A stretch of 64,000 nt of DNA from Nocardiopsis sp. CNT312 (GTDB taxonomy: Bacteria; Actinomycetota; Actinomycetes; Streptosporangiales; Streptosporangiaceae). The DNA lies in NCBI RefSeq assembly GCF_000515115.1, contig NZ_KI911538.1:200803-264802 (forward strand), given 5' to 3'. The translations under genes and the position numbers were made by a program. This document shows positions 8,123-19,528 of the stretch, one piece after another; within the stretch, counting starts at the first letter, position 1, and each line of letters starts with the position of its first letter. The notes under the pieces are model-generated. The model had not been told where the DNA came from, made no database searches, and saw only the letters and a list, made by a program, of their open reading frames with translations.

Positions 8123-9124
8123 TCAGCCCTGGTCGCCGAGGAGGAAGTGCTCGCGGGCCAGGAAGGCGTGCCGGGAGAAGTCGGTGAACACACCGTCCAC
8201 GCCCACCTCGAAGAAGGCCTCGTACTCGGCGGCGAAGCCCCCGTAATCGGACGGATCGCCCGGCGATCGCAGGCTCTCGGGCAGGAAGCGGTTCTCGCTG
8301 CGGAACGTGTAGGGGTGGACCAGCAGCCCGGCCTCGTGCGCGTCGGCCACCAGCGGTGTCGGCTCATCCAGTTCGCCGTCTCCGGTCACCGGCACCACCA
8401 GGTTCTTGTCCGGGCCGATCGCGTGGGCGAACGTGGCCACCTCCGCCAGGCCCTCCGGGGTGGTGTAGGGCCGCCACGGCTCCCCAGCACCCATGAGGTA
8501 GACGAGCCGCAGCCCGGTCCCGGCGAGTTTGCGCAGGCTCTCCGCCTCGAAGGACTGGAGGAACACCGGCACCTTCGGCTCGTCGCCGGTGAGCCCGGCC
8601 CCACGCAGCGCCGCGATGAGGAGCGGTTCCAGCTCCAGGCCCTGGGAGGCATGGTAGGCGGGATGCTTGGTCTCCGGGTAGATCCCGATGGGGCGCCCCA
8701 GCTCCTTGGTCAGGGACAGCGCCAGCCCGATGACCTCCTCCAGGGTCGGGACCTCGTAGACCCCGTCCATCGCCGTGTTCTCCGCGCGCACGTCCCGGAG
8801 CCGCTCCACCGCCCGCAGGGTCTTGATCTCGGCCAGGGTGAAGTCCTGGGCGAAGAACCCCTCCGCCTCGCGGCCGTCGATGGTCCGCGTGGTGCGGCGA
8901 TCGGCGAACTCGGGCCGGTCGGCCACGTCCGTGGTGTGCCCGATCTCCTGCTCGTGGCGGCAGATCAGTCGGCCGTCCCTGGTGGCCACCAGGTCCATCT
9001 CGATGAAGTCGCCCCCGTGCCGGGCCCCCAGCTCGTAAGAGGCCAGGGTGTGCTCCGGCCGGTGACCTGAGGCGCCCCGGTGCGAGATGATCGTGATCGG
9101 GAGTTCCTTCTTGTTCCTGCGCAA
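8123..9124 (-). CDS. Glycerophosphodiester phosphodiesterase
   Basis: A 333-residue GDPD-family TIM barrel that hydrolyses glycerophosphodiesters to glycerol-3-phosphate and an alcohol. ISHRGASGHRPEHT gives the catalytic HRG and the PE(N/H)T signature near residue 15. EMDLVATRDGRLICRHE supplies the E-x-D metal ligands and the second catalytic His near residue 58. YPETKHP is the conserved E-x-K segment. The architecture resembles the long GlpQ type but no signal peptide is visible, so a cytoplasmic enzyme is likely. The start is TTG 9124 without a good ribosome-binding site and is the weakest part of the call. Confidence 0.88.
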   Translation of the reverse strand: MRRNKKELPITIISHRGASGHRPEHTLASYELGARHGGDFIEMDLVATRDGRLICRHEQEIGHTTDVADRPEFADRRTTRTIDGREAEGFFAQDFTLAEIKTLRAVERLRDVRAENTAMDGVYEVPTLEEVIGLALSLTKELGRPIGIYPETKHPAYHASQGLELEPLLIAALRGAGLTGDEPKVPVFLQSFEAESLRKLAGTGLRLVYLMGAGEPWRPYTTPEGLAEVATFAHAIGPDKNLVVPVTGDGELDEPTPLVADAHEAGLLVHPYTFRSENRFLPESLRSPGDPSDYGGFAAEYEAFFEVGVDGVFTDFSRHAFLAREHFLLGDQG

Positions 9125-9319
9125 GGTCGAACCGTCCTGGAGTGCGTGCGGTGGCGGTACGGCCCTTCGGGGGAACCGGGGAGGGCCGCGCCCCCCATTG
9201 TCCCCCAGCGGGCGCGCCGCCTCGGACGCGGAGGGGCCGGCCCGTCTGAACTGCTCCCCGGAAGTTGGACTGGGAAATCCAGTTCACGCCCGGGGCGGCC
9301 CCTCCGCGCGGCGATCAGG

Positions 9320-11305
<1,986 letters not shown>

Positions 11306-11401
11306 TCATCGGTGGTCGCTCCCGCGGTCCTGCGGACGTCCCGGTCCCCACTCGGCCCCTGGGAATCACGTGCCTCCGGCCTGTGTTGTGAGAGACCCGC
11401 C

Positions 11402-11430
11402 GTGCCCGGCGTAACTCGCGTGCCGGGCAC
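11402..11430 (+). promoter_or_regulatory. Inverted repeat upstream of the DtxR-family gene
   Basis: GTGCCCGGC (11402-11410) is mirrored by GCCGGGCAC (11422-11430) with 11 nt between the arms, ending 20 nt before the start codon. It may be an operator or a leader hairpin. It is not a classic AT-rich iron box. Confidence 0.35.
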
Positions 11431-11450
11431 AGAGCCTTGGGAGGGGAGAG

Positions 11451-12152
11451 TTGACAGCACACGGGCTGATCGACACGACGGAGATGTACCTCCGGACGGT
11501 CTTCGAACTCGAGGAGGAGGGGATCGTCCCGCTGCGCGCCCGGATCGCCGAGCGCTTGCACCAGAGCGGCCCCACCGTGAGCCAGACCGTGGCCCGCATG
11601 GAGCGCGACGGCCTGCTGCGCGTCGAGAACGACCGGCACCTGGTCATGACGGACGAGGGCCGCAGGCTGGCCACGCACGTCATGCGCAAGCACCGCCTGG
11701 CCGAACGGCTGCTCGTCGACGTCATCGGGCTCCCCTGGGAGGACGTCCACATCGAGGCCTGCCGATGGGAGCACGTGATCTCCGAAGCGGTGGAGGAGCG
11801 GCTCGTGGGCCTGCTCAACAGCCCCTCGGTGTGCCCGCACGGCAACCCCATCCCCGGGTTGGAGGAGCTGGGCCTGAAGGACTACGTGACCGAGCCCTTC
11901 ACCGACGAGTCGATCGTCCCGATGGCGGACGCCGTCGGGCCGGCGGACACCACGGTCACCGTCCGGCGCATCAGCGAAGTCCTGCAGTCGGACGCCGACA
12001 CCATGCTCGCCCTGCGCAGATCCGGGGTACAACCGGAGCAGGACGTGGTGGTGCGGTCCCTGGACGGCGGGGTCCGTGTCACGGGAGGCGAGGCCGGTAC
12101 CACCGATCTGTCGGCGGACGTCTCCGGGCACATCTTCGTCGCCAAACCGTGA
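11451..12152 (+). CDS. DtxR/IdeR-family metal-dependent repressor
   Basis: A 233-residue regulator with an N-terminal winged helix (TVSQTVARMERDGLL is the recognition helix), a dimerisation and metal-binding domain, and a C-terminal SH3-like domain ending HIFVAKP. The metal ligands known from DtxR can be picked out: Met near residue 10, His and Glu in RKHRLAE, His in EDVHIE and the CRWEH triad. All are conserved, so Fe(II) or Mn(II) sensing is expected. TTG 11451 is supported by GGGAGGGGAG directly upstream. The target genes are not evident in this window. Confidence 0.93.
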   Translation: MTAHGLIDTTEMYLRTVFELEEEGIVPLRARIAERLHQSGPTVSQTVARMERDGLLRVENDRHLVMTDEGRRLATHVMRKHRLAERLLVDVIGLPWEDVHIEACRWEHVISEAVEERLVGLLNSPSVCPHGNPIPGLEELGLKDYVTEPFTDESIVPMADAVGPADTTVTVRRISEVLQSDADTMLALRRSGVQPEQDVVVRSLDGGVRVTGGEAGTTDLSADVSGHIFVAKP

Positions 12153-12300
12153 ACCGCCCCTTGCGTGCGGTGGCACATCGGGTTGCCGCAACGCGCTGCG
12201 GGGGCATTGACGGTATTGCTACGCTCGCTTCAAGGTGCGGTCGTTTCGGGTGACCGGGAGCGGGCATGTGTGCAGCTCATGACGGCGAGGTGGCGGCTAG

Positions 12301-14574
12301 ATGACACGGTGGGGCGAGCCCTTCCGGGAGAGTGGGACCCTGGCCTCGGCTTCCGTGGTGGACCAGGCCCAGATCGCCATCGTCGTCATCGACAGGTTCA
12401 GCCTGCTCAGGTACTGGAACCCCTTCGCGCGTGAACTCTTCGGTTTCGTCGACGGCCGCGACTACGTCGGCCTCTCCCTCCTCGACATCGGCATCCACGA
12501 GTCCGACCGCGAACACGCCTCCCAGCTGGCGCGCAGGGTCCTGCGCGGTGAGCCGTGGGAGGGCACGTTCGCCGTCCTCAAGGGCGACTCCACCTGGATC
12601 CACGTCCGAGCCCAAGCGGTCCCCATGCACGACGGGAACGGCGAGATCGACGGCATCACCCTGATCGCGCGCGAAGCGCTGCGCAGCGGCCGGGTGGAGG
12701 AGCAGTACGGCCTGCTGGAGCGGATCGGGTCCCGCCTGGCCAACTCCCTGGGGTTCGACTCCACGGTCAAGGGCGTGGCCGGCATACTCGTCCCACAGTT
12801 CGCCGACCACTGCTTCATCGACCTCTACGACCACGAGCGCCTCATCCGGAGGGTGTCCGTCCACGCCGAGGGGTGGACGCCCCCGGAACGCACCTGGTAC
12901 GGCGTCGGTGACGAGGTCCGCTACCCCGAACGTCACTTCGTGACCCAGGCACTGCGGCGTCAGGAGACCGTCGTCAGCGGCGACCACCTCCTCGACGGCG
13001 TCTACGGGGGCCGGGCCGACACCGTCTCCCGTCAGGTCGGGGTCACCTCCGCGATCGCGGCGCCCCTGCGAGCCCGCGGGGAGGTGCTGGGCGTGCTCAC
13101 CCTGTCTCTGTCGGGACTCTCCCCGCGCCAGAAGAGCACCTACGGCGGGTTCGACCGGGACTTGGTGGGTGCCATCGCCTCCCGGGTCGCACTGGCCATC
13201 GACAACGCCCGGCTGTTCGAGGAGGAGCGCGCCACCGCACTGGTCTTCCAGAAGAGCCTGCTGCCGAGCGGTTTCCCGCCCCTGGACGGGCTCACGATCG
13301 CGCACGACTACCTCCCCGCGGGCCCGCTGTCCGCCCACGGCTACGGGGTGCAGACCCAGGTCGGGGGCGACTTCTACGACGCCATCCCGCTCTCTGCGGG
13401 TCGGGTGGGCCTGGTCATCGGCGACGTCGAGGGCCGGGGGCCGCACGCGGCGGCGGTCATGGGGCAACTGCGCGCCGCCCTGCGCGCCTTCGCCCAGGCG
13501 GATCGGGAGCCCGCCGACATCCTCCGGGAACTCGACGAGTGGGTCCGCCAGCTCGGCAAGCCCGACGACGACGGCGGCGGCACCTGGATCCCCAGTGTGA
13601 GCTGCCTGTACATGGTCTACGACGCATGGTCACGGGAGCTGTCCTACGCCAACGCCGGACACGCCCCACCGCTGCTGGTCACCTCCGACTCGGTGGAGGC
13701 CCTCGAACTGGAGGTCACCGACCGCATGCTGGGCGTGCGAGCCCGCGGCGGAGCCGGCGAGGACATCGTCTACCACCAGGCGAACCTGACGCTGCCCATC
13801 GGGGCCACCCTGGTGATGTACACCGACGGTCTGGTGGAGCGGCACCTGCCCGGGGTCGCGCCCGACACCGCCGACGCGCTGGCGCGCCTGGTGGAGGGCG
13901 TCACCGAGGTCGCGGACAAGGACGTGCGGCAGATCGCCGAGGCCGCCCTGGACAGCGTGCCCGGCGACGCCGACGACGACACCGCGCTCCTGGTGGTGCG
14001 CACGCACTCCGACGAACTGGCGCTGCGCGAGGGCTGGTTCAGATCCGAGGCCTCCACGGTGGGCGAGGCGCGCCACCTGGCGGCCAGCACCTTCAAGGAG
14101 TGGGGGATGGACCGGGACCAGGCGGAACTGGCCTGCCTTCTGGTCTCGGAGATCGTCACCAACGTCGTCATCCACGCCACCCCGCACCCGGTACACCGCG
14201 CGTTCACCGGTGGAGGGGTCCTGGACTCCGAGGTGCCCTTCGACACGGGTGGCGGCGAGTTCGACGAGGACTGGACGGACCTGCTGGAGGAGGTCGCCTC
14301 CTCCGACGCGGTCGAGGACCCGGCGGAGAAGGAGTTCCTCCTGCGGCTGCGGCGCGGTGCCTGCGCCGTGTGGGTGGAGGTGTTCGATCACGACCTGCGG
14401 CTGCCCCGTATCCGCAGCGCCGCCGCCGACGACGAGGGCGGCCGCGGCCTCTACCTGGTCGAGCAGCTCGCTGCCCGGTGGGGTTCGCGCCCCACGCCGG
14501 ACGGCAAGGCGGTCTGGTTCGAGATGCCGATGTACGGCGGCGAGGACGAGGACGGCGCCGAGGAGCTCGGCTGA
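12301..14574 (+). CDS. PAS-GAF-SpoIIE phosphatase-HATPase signalling protein
   Basis: A 757-residue multidomain protein. Residues about 17-125 form a PAS domain, 137-305 a GAF domain, 310-565 a PP2C-like SpoIIE phosphatase (GGDFYDA, VIGDVEGRG, MYTDGLVE and GDADDDTALLVV metal-ligand motifs) and 575-745 an RsbW-like ATPase with the N-box SEIVTNVVIHA and G-box DEGGRGLYLVEQL. Such proteins dephosphorylate anti-sigma antagonists and can phosphorylate them through the ATPase module. The ATPase is split by an acidic insert at about residues 628-688. ATG 12301 has GAGGTGG upstream. The STAS and ATPase genes near 34 kb are possible partners, but that is only inference. Confidence 0.9.
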   Translation: MTRWGEPFRESGTLASASVVDQAQIAIVVIDRFSLLRYWNPFARELFGFVDGRDYVGLSLLDIGIHESDREHASQLARRVLRGEPWEGTFAVLKGDSTWIHVRAQAVPMHDGNGEIDGITLIAREALRSGRVEEQYGLLERIGSRLANSLGFDSTVKGVAGILVPQFADHCFIDLYDHERLIRRVSVHAEGWTPPERTWYGVGDEVRYPERHFVTQALRRQETVVSGDHLLDGVYGGRADTVSRQVGVTSAIAAPLRARGEVLGVLTLSLSGLSPRQKSTYGGFDRDLVGAIASRVALAIDNARLFEEERATALVFQKSLLPSGFPPLDGLTIAHDYLPAGPLSAHGYGVQTQVGGDFYDAIPLSAGRVGLVIGDVEGRGPHAAAVMGQLRAALRAFAQADREPADILRELDEWVRQLGKPDDDGGGTWIPSVSCLYMVYDAWSRELSYANAGHAPPLLVTSDSVEALELEVTDRMLGVRARGGAGEDIVYHQANLTLPIGATLVMYTDGLVERHLPGVAPDTADALARLVEGVTEVADKDVRQIAEAALDSVPGDADDDTALLVVRTHSDELALREGWFRSEASTVGEARHLAASTFKEWGMDRDQAELACLLVSEIVTNVVIHATPHPVHRAFTGGGVLDSEVPFDTGGGEFDEDWTDLLEEVASSDAVEDPAEKEFLLRLRRGACAVWVEVFDHDLRLPRIRSAAADDEGGRGLYLVEQLAARWGSRPTPDGKAVWFEMPMYGGEDEDGAEELG

Positions 14575-14590
14575 GAAGGGCCCGCCCCGC

Positions 14591-14758
14591 TCAGCGCCAG
14601 GACCACGCCCACAGCAGCAGGCACACGAAGATGAAGAACACCACGATCCCGCTGGTGGTCCAGGGGATGTGGACCTTCGGCCGGAGCTTGCGGACGCCGA
14701 TCACGAGCAGGACGATCAGCAGCCCCATGACGATGAGGCCGTCCCACGCGCCGCTCAT
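14591..14758 (-). CDS. Two-span mini membrane protein (55 aa)
   Basis: A 55-residue protein with hydrophobic helices at about residues 7-22 and 35-53 separated by a basic loop (RKLRPKVHIPW). GGAGGAG lies 6 nt before ATG 14758, which decides the start within a longer open frame. It converges on the phosphatase gene. No family is recognised. Confidence 0.65.
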   Translation of the reverse strand: MSGAWDGLIVMGLLIVLLVIGVRKLRPKVHIPWTTSGIVVFFIFVCLLLWAWSWR

Positions 14759-14838
14759 GGCCGTCTCCTCCGTGCCTTCGCGTGTCTCCGCCCGGCGTCC
14801 GAGCCGGAGGCCCGTCCGCCACTCGAACGCGGCGGAGC

Positions 14839-15981
14839 CTACAGTCCCAGTCCGCGCCCCACGATCTCCTTCATGATCTCGGTGGTGCCGCCGAAGATCG
14901 TCTGGACACGGGCGTCCTGCCATGCCCTCGCCACGGGGTATTCCATCATGTACCCGTACCCGCCGTGAAGCTGGAGGCACCGGTCCATGACCCGGTTGCA
15001 CATCTCGGTGGTCCACCACTTGGCCATGGCGGCGTCCTCGACGGTGAGTTCACCCCGGTTGAGCAGTGCGACCGCACGGTCCACGTACACCTGTCCCAGG
15101 TCCACCTCGGTGGCCATCTCGGCCAGGACGAAACGTGAGTTCTGGAAGCGTCCGATCGGTCGGCCGAAGGCGGTGCGCTCCTTGCAGTACTCGATGGTGC
15201 GCCGGAGCATCCCCGCGGCGCCCGCGACCGCGCACGTGGCGATCGACAGCCGCTCCTGGGGCAGGTTCTCCATCAGGTGGATGAAGCCCTGCCCTTCCCG
15301 GCCGATGAGGTTGCCCACGGGAACGCGCGCGTCGGAGAAGAACAGTTCGGCGGTGTCCTGCGCCTTCATGCCTATCTTGTCGAGGTTGCGGCCGCGCTCG
15401 AAGCCGGGTGTGCCCCGCTCCACGGCGATGAGTGAGAAGCCCTGGGCACCCGCTCCGGGACCGGTCCGGCAGACCACGATCACCAGGTCGGCGTTGACGC
15501 CGTTGGTGATGAAGGTCTTCTGCCCGTTGAGGACGTACTCGCCGCCCTCGCGCACGGCGGAGGCCGTGATGCCCTGGAGGTCGCTTCCGGTCCCCGGCTC
15601 GGTCATGGCGATGGCGGTGATGAGTTCACCGGATGCGAAGCCCGGCAGCCACCGCTTCTTCTGGTCGTCGCTGGTGAGGCCCACCATGTAGGGCGCCATG
15701 ACGTCGTTCTGGAGGGTGATGCCGAGCCCGCTGGCGCGGGCCCCGGTGATCTCCTCGTTGACGATCTGGTTGTAGCGGTAGTCGTCGGTCCCCGTACCCC
15801 CGTACTCCTCCGGGACGCCGTGGCCGAGCAGGCCGACCTCACCGGCCCTCGCCCACACCTTGCGGGGGACGATCCCGTCCCGTTCCCACTCCTCGTGGAA
15901 GGGGGCGACCTCGCGGGTGAGGAAGGCGGCCACGCTCTCGCGGAAGAGGTCGTGCTCGGGGCTGAATGCTTCCCGTTTCAT
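14839..15981 (-). CDS. LCAD-like acyl-CoA dehydrogenase
   Basis: A 380-residue FAD flavoenzyme catalysing alpha,beta-dehydrogenation of acyl-CoA. AMTEPGTGSDL and FITNGVNADL are the FAD/substrate signatures. The position that holds the catalytic Glu in medium-chain enzymes (YEGT) reads FGGTTEIMKE, while a Glu is present in LPQERL, the arrangement known from mammalian LCAD. GGAG precedes ATG 15981 by 7-8 nt. An inverted repeat identical in its arms to that of the thiolase gene overlaps its probable -10 box (TAGCGT), so both genes are probably under one TetR-type repressor. Confidence 0.92.
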   Translation of the reverse strand: MKREAFSPEHDLFRESVAAFLTREVAPFHEEWERDGIVPRKVWARAGEVGLLGHGVPEEYGGTGTDDYRYNQIVNEEITGARASGLGITLQNDVMAPYMVGLTSDDQKKRWLPGFASGELITAIAMTEPGTGSDLQGITASAVREGGEYVLNGQKTFITNGVNADLVIVVCRTGPGAGAQGFSLIAVERGTPGFERGRNLDKIGMKAQDTAELFFSDARVPVGNLIGREGQGFIHLMENLPQERLSIATCAVAGAAGMLRRTIEYCKERTAFGRPIGRFQNSRFVLAEMATEVDLGQVYVDRAVALLNRGELTVEDAAMAKWWTTEMCNRVMDRCLQLHGGYGYMMEYPVARAWQDARVQTIFGGTTEIMKEIVGRGLGL

Positions 15982-16020
15982 GCGCTACTCCGAATACGAA
16001 CGCGGATCACCTGTGCCCAC

Positions 16021-16044
16021 ACGCTAACCGAATCACGTTCGGTT
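16021..16044 (-). promoter_or_regulatory. Operator AACCGAA-N5-TTCGGTT and -10 box of the acyl-CoA dehydrogenase
   Basis: AACCGAA (16026-16032) and TTCGGTT (16038-16044) form a perfect 7-5-7 inverted repeat. On the minus strand TAGCGT (16026-16021) is a good -10 hexamer, directly abutting the operator. The same 7-5-7 repeat occurs at 18263-18281. Confidence 0.75.
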
Positions 16045-16159
16045 GAGAAGGTGGGGCGACAAGCGCGGGCAAAATCCCTGTTCATCCCGGTGATTCCTGA
16101 CAAGTCGGTGAACGCCTGGTTCCTAGGGTGGGGGCGCACCCGAGCCGAGGGGGGAGAGC

Positions 16160-18214
16160 ATGGCCCGAGACGAGGCGAGGCCCGGTGGGGCCGGAGGAAG
16201 CCGCCGTCGGCGCAGGGAGCACGACGGGGGCCGTATCGCGGTGATCATGGTCGCGCTCATGCTCACGGTCCTGCTCGCGGCCCTGGACCAGACGATCGTC
16301 TCCACGGCGCTGCCGACGATCGTGTCCGACCTCGGCGGCCTCAACCACCTGTCCTGGGTGATCACTGCCTACCTGCTCGCCGTCACCGCCAGCACCCCGC
16401 TCTGGGGCAAGCTCGGTGACCAGTTCGGCCGCAAGCACCTCTTCCTCGTCTGCATCGCGGTCTTCCTCGCCGGGTCCGCCCTGTGCGGAACCGCACAGAG
16501 CATGCTCCAGTTGATCCTGTTCCGGGGCCTCCAGGGCATCGGCGGCGGCGGGCTCATGGTGCTGGCGTCGGCGATCATCGGCGACGTCGTCTCCCCGCGT
16601 GAGCGCGGGCGCTACCAGGGCTGGTTCGGCGCGGTCTTCGGCGTGGCCAGTGTGGCGGGCCCGCTGCTAGGCGGGTTCTTCGTCGACCATCTGTCCTGGC
16701 GCTGGGTCTTCTACGTCAACCTGCCGATCGGCCTGGTGGCGTTCCTGACCGTCCTGCTGGTCCTGCCCCGCGTCCGGCCCGGGAGCAGGCAGCGTGTCGA
16801 CTACGCCGGGATCGTCCTCCTCGCGGCGACCGCGGTGTGCGTGACCCTCGTGGCCTCCTGGGGTGGCAGCGTCTACCCCTGGTCCTCACCGGAGGTCATC
16901 GGTCTGGGAGCGGCCGCCCTGGTCCTGGGCGCGGGCTGGTGGTGGACCGCCCGACACGCGGATGACCCCGTCATGCCGCTCGGCCTGTTCACCAACCGGG
17001 TCATCGCCGCGTCGATGGCCCTCGGGTTCTGCACCGGCTTCGCCATGCTGGGGTCGCTGGCCTTCATCCCCATGTTCCTCCAGGTGGTGCACGGCCTGTC
17101 GCCCACGGCCTCCGGGCTGTACCTGCTGCCGATGGTGCTGGGCCTCTTCCTCACCTCGCTCGGGAGCGGGCACCTGATCACCCGCACCGGGCACTACAAG
17201 CTCTTCCCCATCGCCGGGATGGTGCTGGTGACGGCAGCGCTGCTCCTCATGTCCACCCTCGGCCCGGACACCCCCGACCCGGTCATGGGTCTGTTCTTCC
17301 TCACCCTCGGGGTGGGGCTGGGCCTGGTGATGCAGGTGGTGGTCATCGTCGCGCAGAACGCCGCCGCCTACCGCGACCTGGGGGTCGCCACCTCCTCCGT
17401 CACGTTCTTCCGCTCCGTGGGAGGGGCGTTCGGCACCGCGGTCTTCGGATCGGTGTTCGCCGGGCGGCTGGCCGCCAACCTCGCCGCGCGCGCCGATCGG
17501 ATCGCTCTCCCGGCCGGGGTGAGCGTCGCCGACCTGGAGAGCGACCCGCGCGGTCTCGACCGGCTGTCCCCGCAGACGCAGGCGTCCTTCCTCCAGGCCT
17601 ACGCCGACGCGATCGACGTCGTCTTCCTGTGCGCGGTGCCCGTCGGGGTCCTCGGGTTCGTCATCGCACTGTGCCTCAGGCAGATCCCGCTGCGCACCAC
17701 CATCGACGCCCCCGACCTGGACGAGTCGGTCCCTCCGGTGGCCTCCGGGGGCCGCAGCGCCCTCGCGCACGTGGAGCGCGAGGTCTATCGGGCCTGCGGC
17801 AGGGAGGGCGCGGACCAGATGTACGAGCGGTTGCGCGAGGCCGCCGGGCTGGAGGTCTCCCCGCACGCGTGCTGGGTGCTGAGCCATCTCGGGGTCACCG
17901 GGCCGCTGTGCCCCGACGAGCTGGCGCGGATGTCCGGGATCGCCGCCGACCGCTGGGAGCCCGTACACGCCGAGCTCCTGGAAGCGGGATACCTGGTCGG
18001 AGAGGGGGAGCCCTGGACGCTCGGACCGGCCGGCGCGCGGGCGGCGCGGAGCGTCTTCGACGCCCAGCGCACGGCACTGCGCTCCCTGCTGGCCGACTAC
18101 GCGCCGCAGGAGCACCCGGAGGTGGTCGCCGCCCTGGAGCGGATGACCGCGGACACCCTGGGGGACGAGGGGGACGCCGCGGCCCTGGGCAGGGGGTCCT
18201 CCGGGGCCGACTGA
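16160..18214 (+). CDS. DHA2-family MFS drug exporter fused to a MarR-like domain
   Basis: A 684-residue protein. Residues about 25-515 form a 14-span EmrB/QacA-type transporter ([19 protein letters not shown] in span 1, GGGLMVL and [10 protein letters not shown] motif C region). After a linker, residues about 545-670 are a cytosolic helical and winged-helix-like region ([23 protein letters not shown]...) resembling MarR regulators. GGGGGGAGAG precedes ATG 16160. The gene is divergent from the acyl-CoA dehydrogenase and followed by the thiolase. Export of a lipid-like or toxic compound is possible; the substrate is unknown. Confidence 0.85.
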   Translation: MARDEARPGGAGGSRRRRREHDGGRIAVIMVALMLTVLLAALDQTIVSTALPTIVSDLGGLNHLSWVITAYLLAVTASTPLWGKLGDQFGRKHLFLVCIAVFLAGSALCGTAQSMLQLILFRGLQGIGGGGLMVLASAIIGDVVSPRERGRYQGWFGAVFGVASVAGPLLGGFFVDHLSWRWVFYVNLPIGLVAFLTVLLVLPRVRPGSRQRVDYAGIVLLAATAVCVTLVASWGGSVYPWSSPEVIGLGAAALVLGAGWWWTARHADDPVMPLGLFTNRVIAASMALGFCTGFAMLGSLAFIPMFLQVVHGLSPTASGLYLLPMVLGLFLTSLGSGHLITRTGHYKLFPIAGMVLVTAALLLMSTLGPDTPDPVMGLFFLTLGVGLGLVMQVVVIVAQNAAAYRDLGVATSSVTFFRSVGGAFGTAVFGSVFAGRLAANLAARADRIALPAGVSVADLESDPRGLDRLSPQTQASFLQAYADAIDVVFLCAVPVGVLGFVIALCLRQIPLRTTIDAPDLDESVPPVASGGRSALAHVEREVYRACGREGADQMYERLREAAGLEVSPHACWVLSHLGVTGPLCPDELARMSGIAADRWEPVHAELLEAGYLVGEGEPWTLGPAGARAARSVFDAQRTALRSLLADYAPQEHPEVVAALERMTADTLGDEGDAAALGRGSSGAD

Positions 18215-18247
18215 CCCGGTGGAACGCGGAGAGGGCGTGAAGGGCAC

Positions 18248-18281
18248 TTGTCAGTGCGCCAAAACCGAATACAGTTCGGTT
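18248..18281 (+). promoter_or_regulatory. Thiolase promoter with embedded operator
   Basis: TTGTCA (18248-18253) and TACAGT (18270-18275) are separated by 16 bp and make a good sigma-70-type promoter. The inverted repeat AACCGAA-TACAG-TTCGGTT (18263-18281) straddles the -10 box, so a bound repressor would block RNA polymerase. The arms are identical to those at 16026-16044. Confidence 0.75.
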
Positions 18282-18312
18282 CAGTGATGCCGTCCAGTGC
18301 TTGGAGGACCCC

Positions 18313-19455
18313 GTGGCCGAGGCCTACATCGTCGGCGCAGTACGCACCCCCGTCGGAACCAGGAAGGGCGCGCTGGCTGCCGTGCACCCCGCCGACCTGG
18401 GTGCCCACGTACTCAAGGAGCTCGTGACCCGTACAGGGGTCGATCCGTCCGCGGTCGAGGACGTCATCATGGGCTGTGTCTCCCAGGTGGGACCGCAGGC
18501 CCTCGACATCGCCCGCACCGCCTGGCTCTCCGCCGGGCTGCCCGAGACCGTTCCCGGCGTCACCATCGACCGCCAGTGCGGCTCCTCCCAGCAGGCCGTG
18601 CACTTCGCCGCCCAGGGCGTCATGTCCGGAACCCAGGACCTCGTCGTGGCCTCCGGCGTGGAGAACATGGGCATGGTCCCCATGGGCTCCAACGCCCGGT
18701 TCGCCCTCGACCACGGCCTCAGCCTGTTCGGCGACGGCTGGGCCGAGCGCTATGGCTCCCAGGAGATCTCCCAGTTCCGCGGCGCACAGCTCATGGCCGA
18801 GAAGTGGGGCTACAGGCGTGAGGACATGGAGAGGTTCGCACTGGAGAGCCATCAGCGTGCGGCCAGAGCCGTCGCCGAGGGCCGCTTCGACGACCAGGTC
18901 GCCCCGCTGGCCGGTGTCACCGTGGACGAGGGCGTGCGCCCCGACACCACCCTGGAGAAGATGGCGGGCCTCAAGCCGCTGCGCGAGGGCTGGGACCTGA
19001 CTGCCGCCGTGGCCAGCCAGGTCTCCGTCGGCGCGGGTGCCGTCCTGCTCGCCTCCGAGGCCGCGGTGGAGCGGCACGGGCTGACCCCGCTGGCTCGGAT
19101 CGTGCAGTTGTCCCTGGTCGGCGACGACCCGGTGTACATGCTCACTGCCCCGATCCCCGCCACGAGGATCGCGCTGGACAAGGCCGGACTGAGCATCGAC
19201 GACATCGACGTCATCGAGATCAACGAGGCCTTCGCCCCCGTCCCCATGTCCTGGATCGACGAGCTGGGCGCCGACCCGGCCAAGGTCAACCCCAACGGCG
19301 GGGCCATCGCACTGGGCCACCCGCTGGGCGCCACCGGCGCGGTCCTGATGACCAAGCTGGTCAACGAACTGCACCGCTCCGGCGGCCGCTACGGCCTCCA
19401 GACCATGTGTGAGGGCGGCGGCCAGGCCAACACCACCGTCATCGAACGGGTCTGA
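18313..19455 (+). CDS. Acetyl-CoA acetyltransferase (thiolase)
   Basis: A 380-residue thiolase that condenses or cleaves acyl-CoA units. The nucleophilic Cys is in RQCGSS near residue 88, the His in GGAIALGHPLG and the second Cys in TMCEGGG. GTG 18313 was chosen over TTG 18301 because GGAGG (18303-18307) stands 5 nt before it. The shared operator points to a common beta-oxidation regulon with the dehydrogenase at 14839. Confidence 0.94.
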   Translation: MAEAYIVGAVRTPVGTRKGALAAVHPADLGAHVLKELVTRTGVDPSAVEDVIMGCVSQVGPQALDIARTAWLSAGLPETVPGVTIDRQCGSSQQAVHFAAQGVMSGTQDLVVASGVENMGMVPMGSNARFALDHGLSLFGDGWAERYGSQEISQFRGAQLMAEKWGYRREDMERFALESHQRAARAVAEGRFDDQVAPLAGVTVDEGVRPDTTLEKMAGLKPLREGWDLTAAVASQVSVGAGAVLLASEAAVERHGLTPLARIVQLSLVGDDPVYMLTAPIPATRIALDKAGLSIDDIDVIEINEAFAPVPMSWIDELGADPAKVNPNGGAIALGHPLGATGAVLMTKLVNELHRSGGRYGLQTMCEGGGQANTTVIERV

Positions 19456-19528
19456 GGCCGACTTCCACCCGTGCGTGGTCGGGAACGCCCTCGGTCACGC
19501 ACAGGGACGCCGTTCCTGGCGCCGTCCC

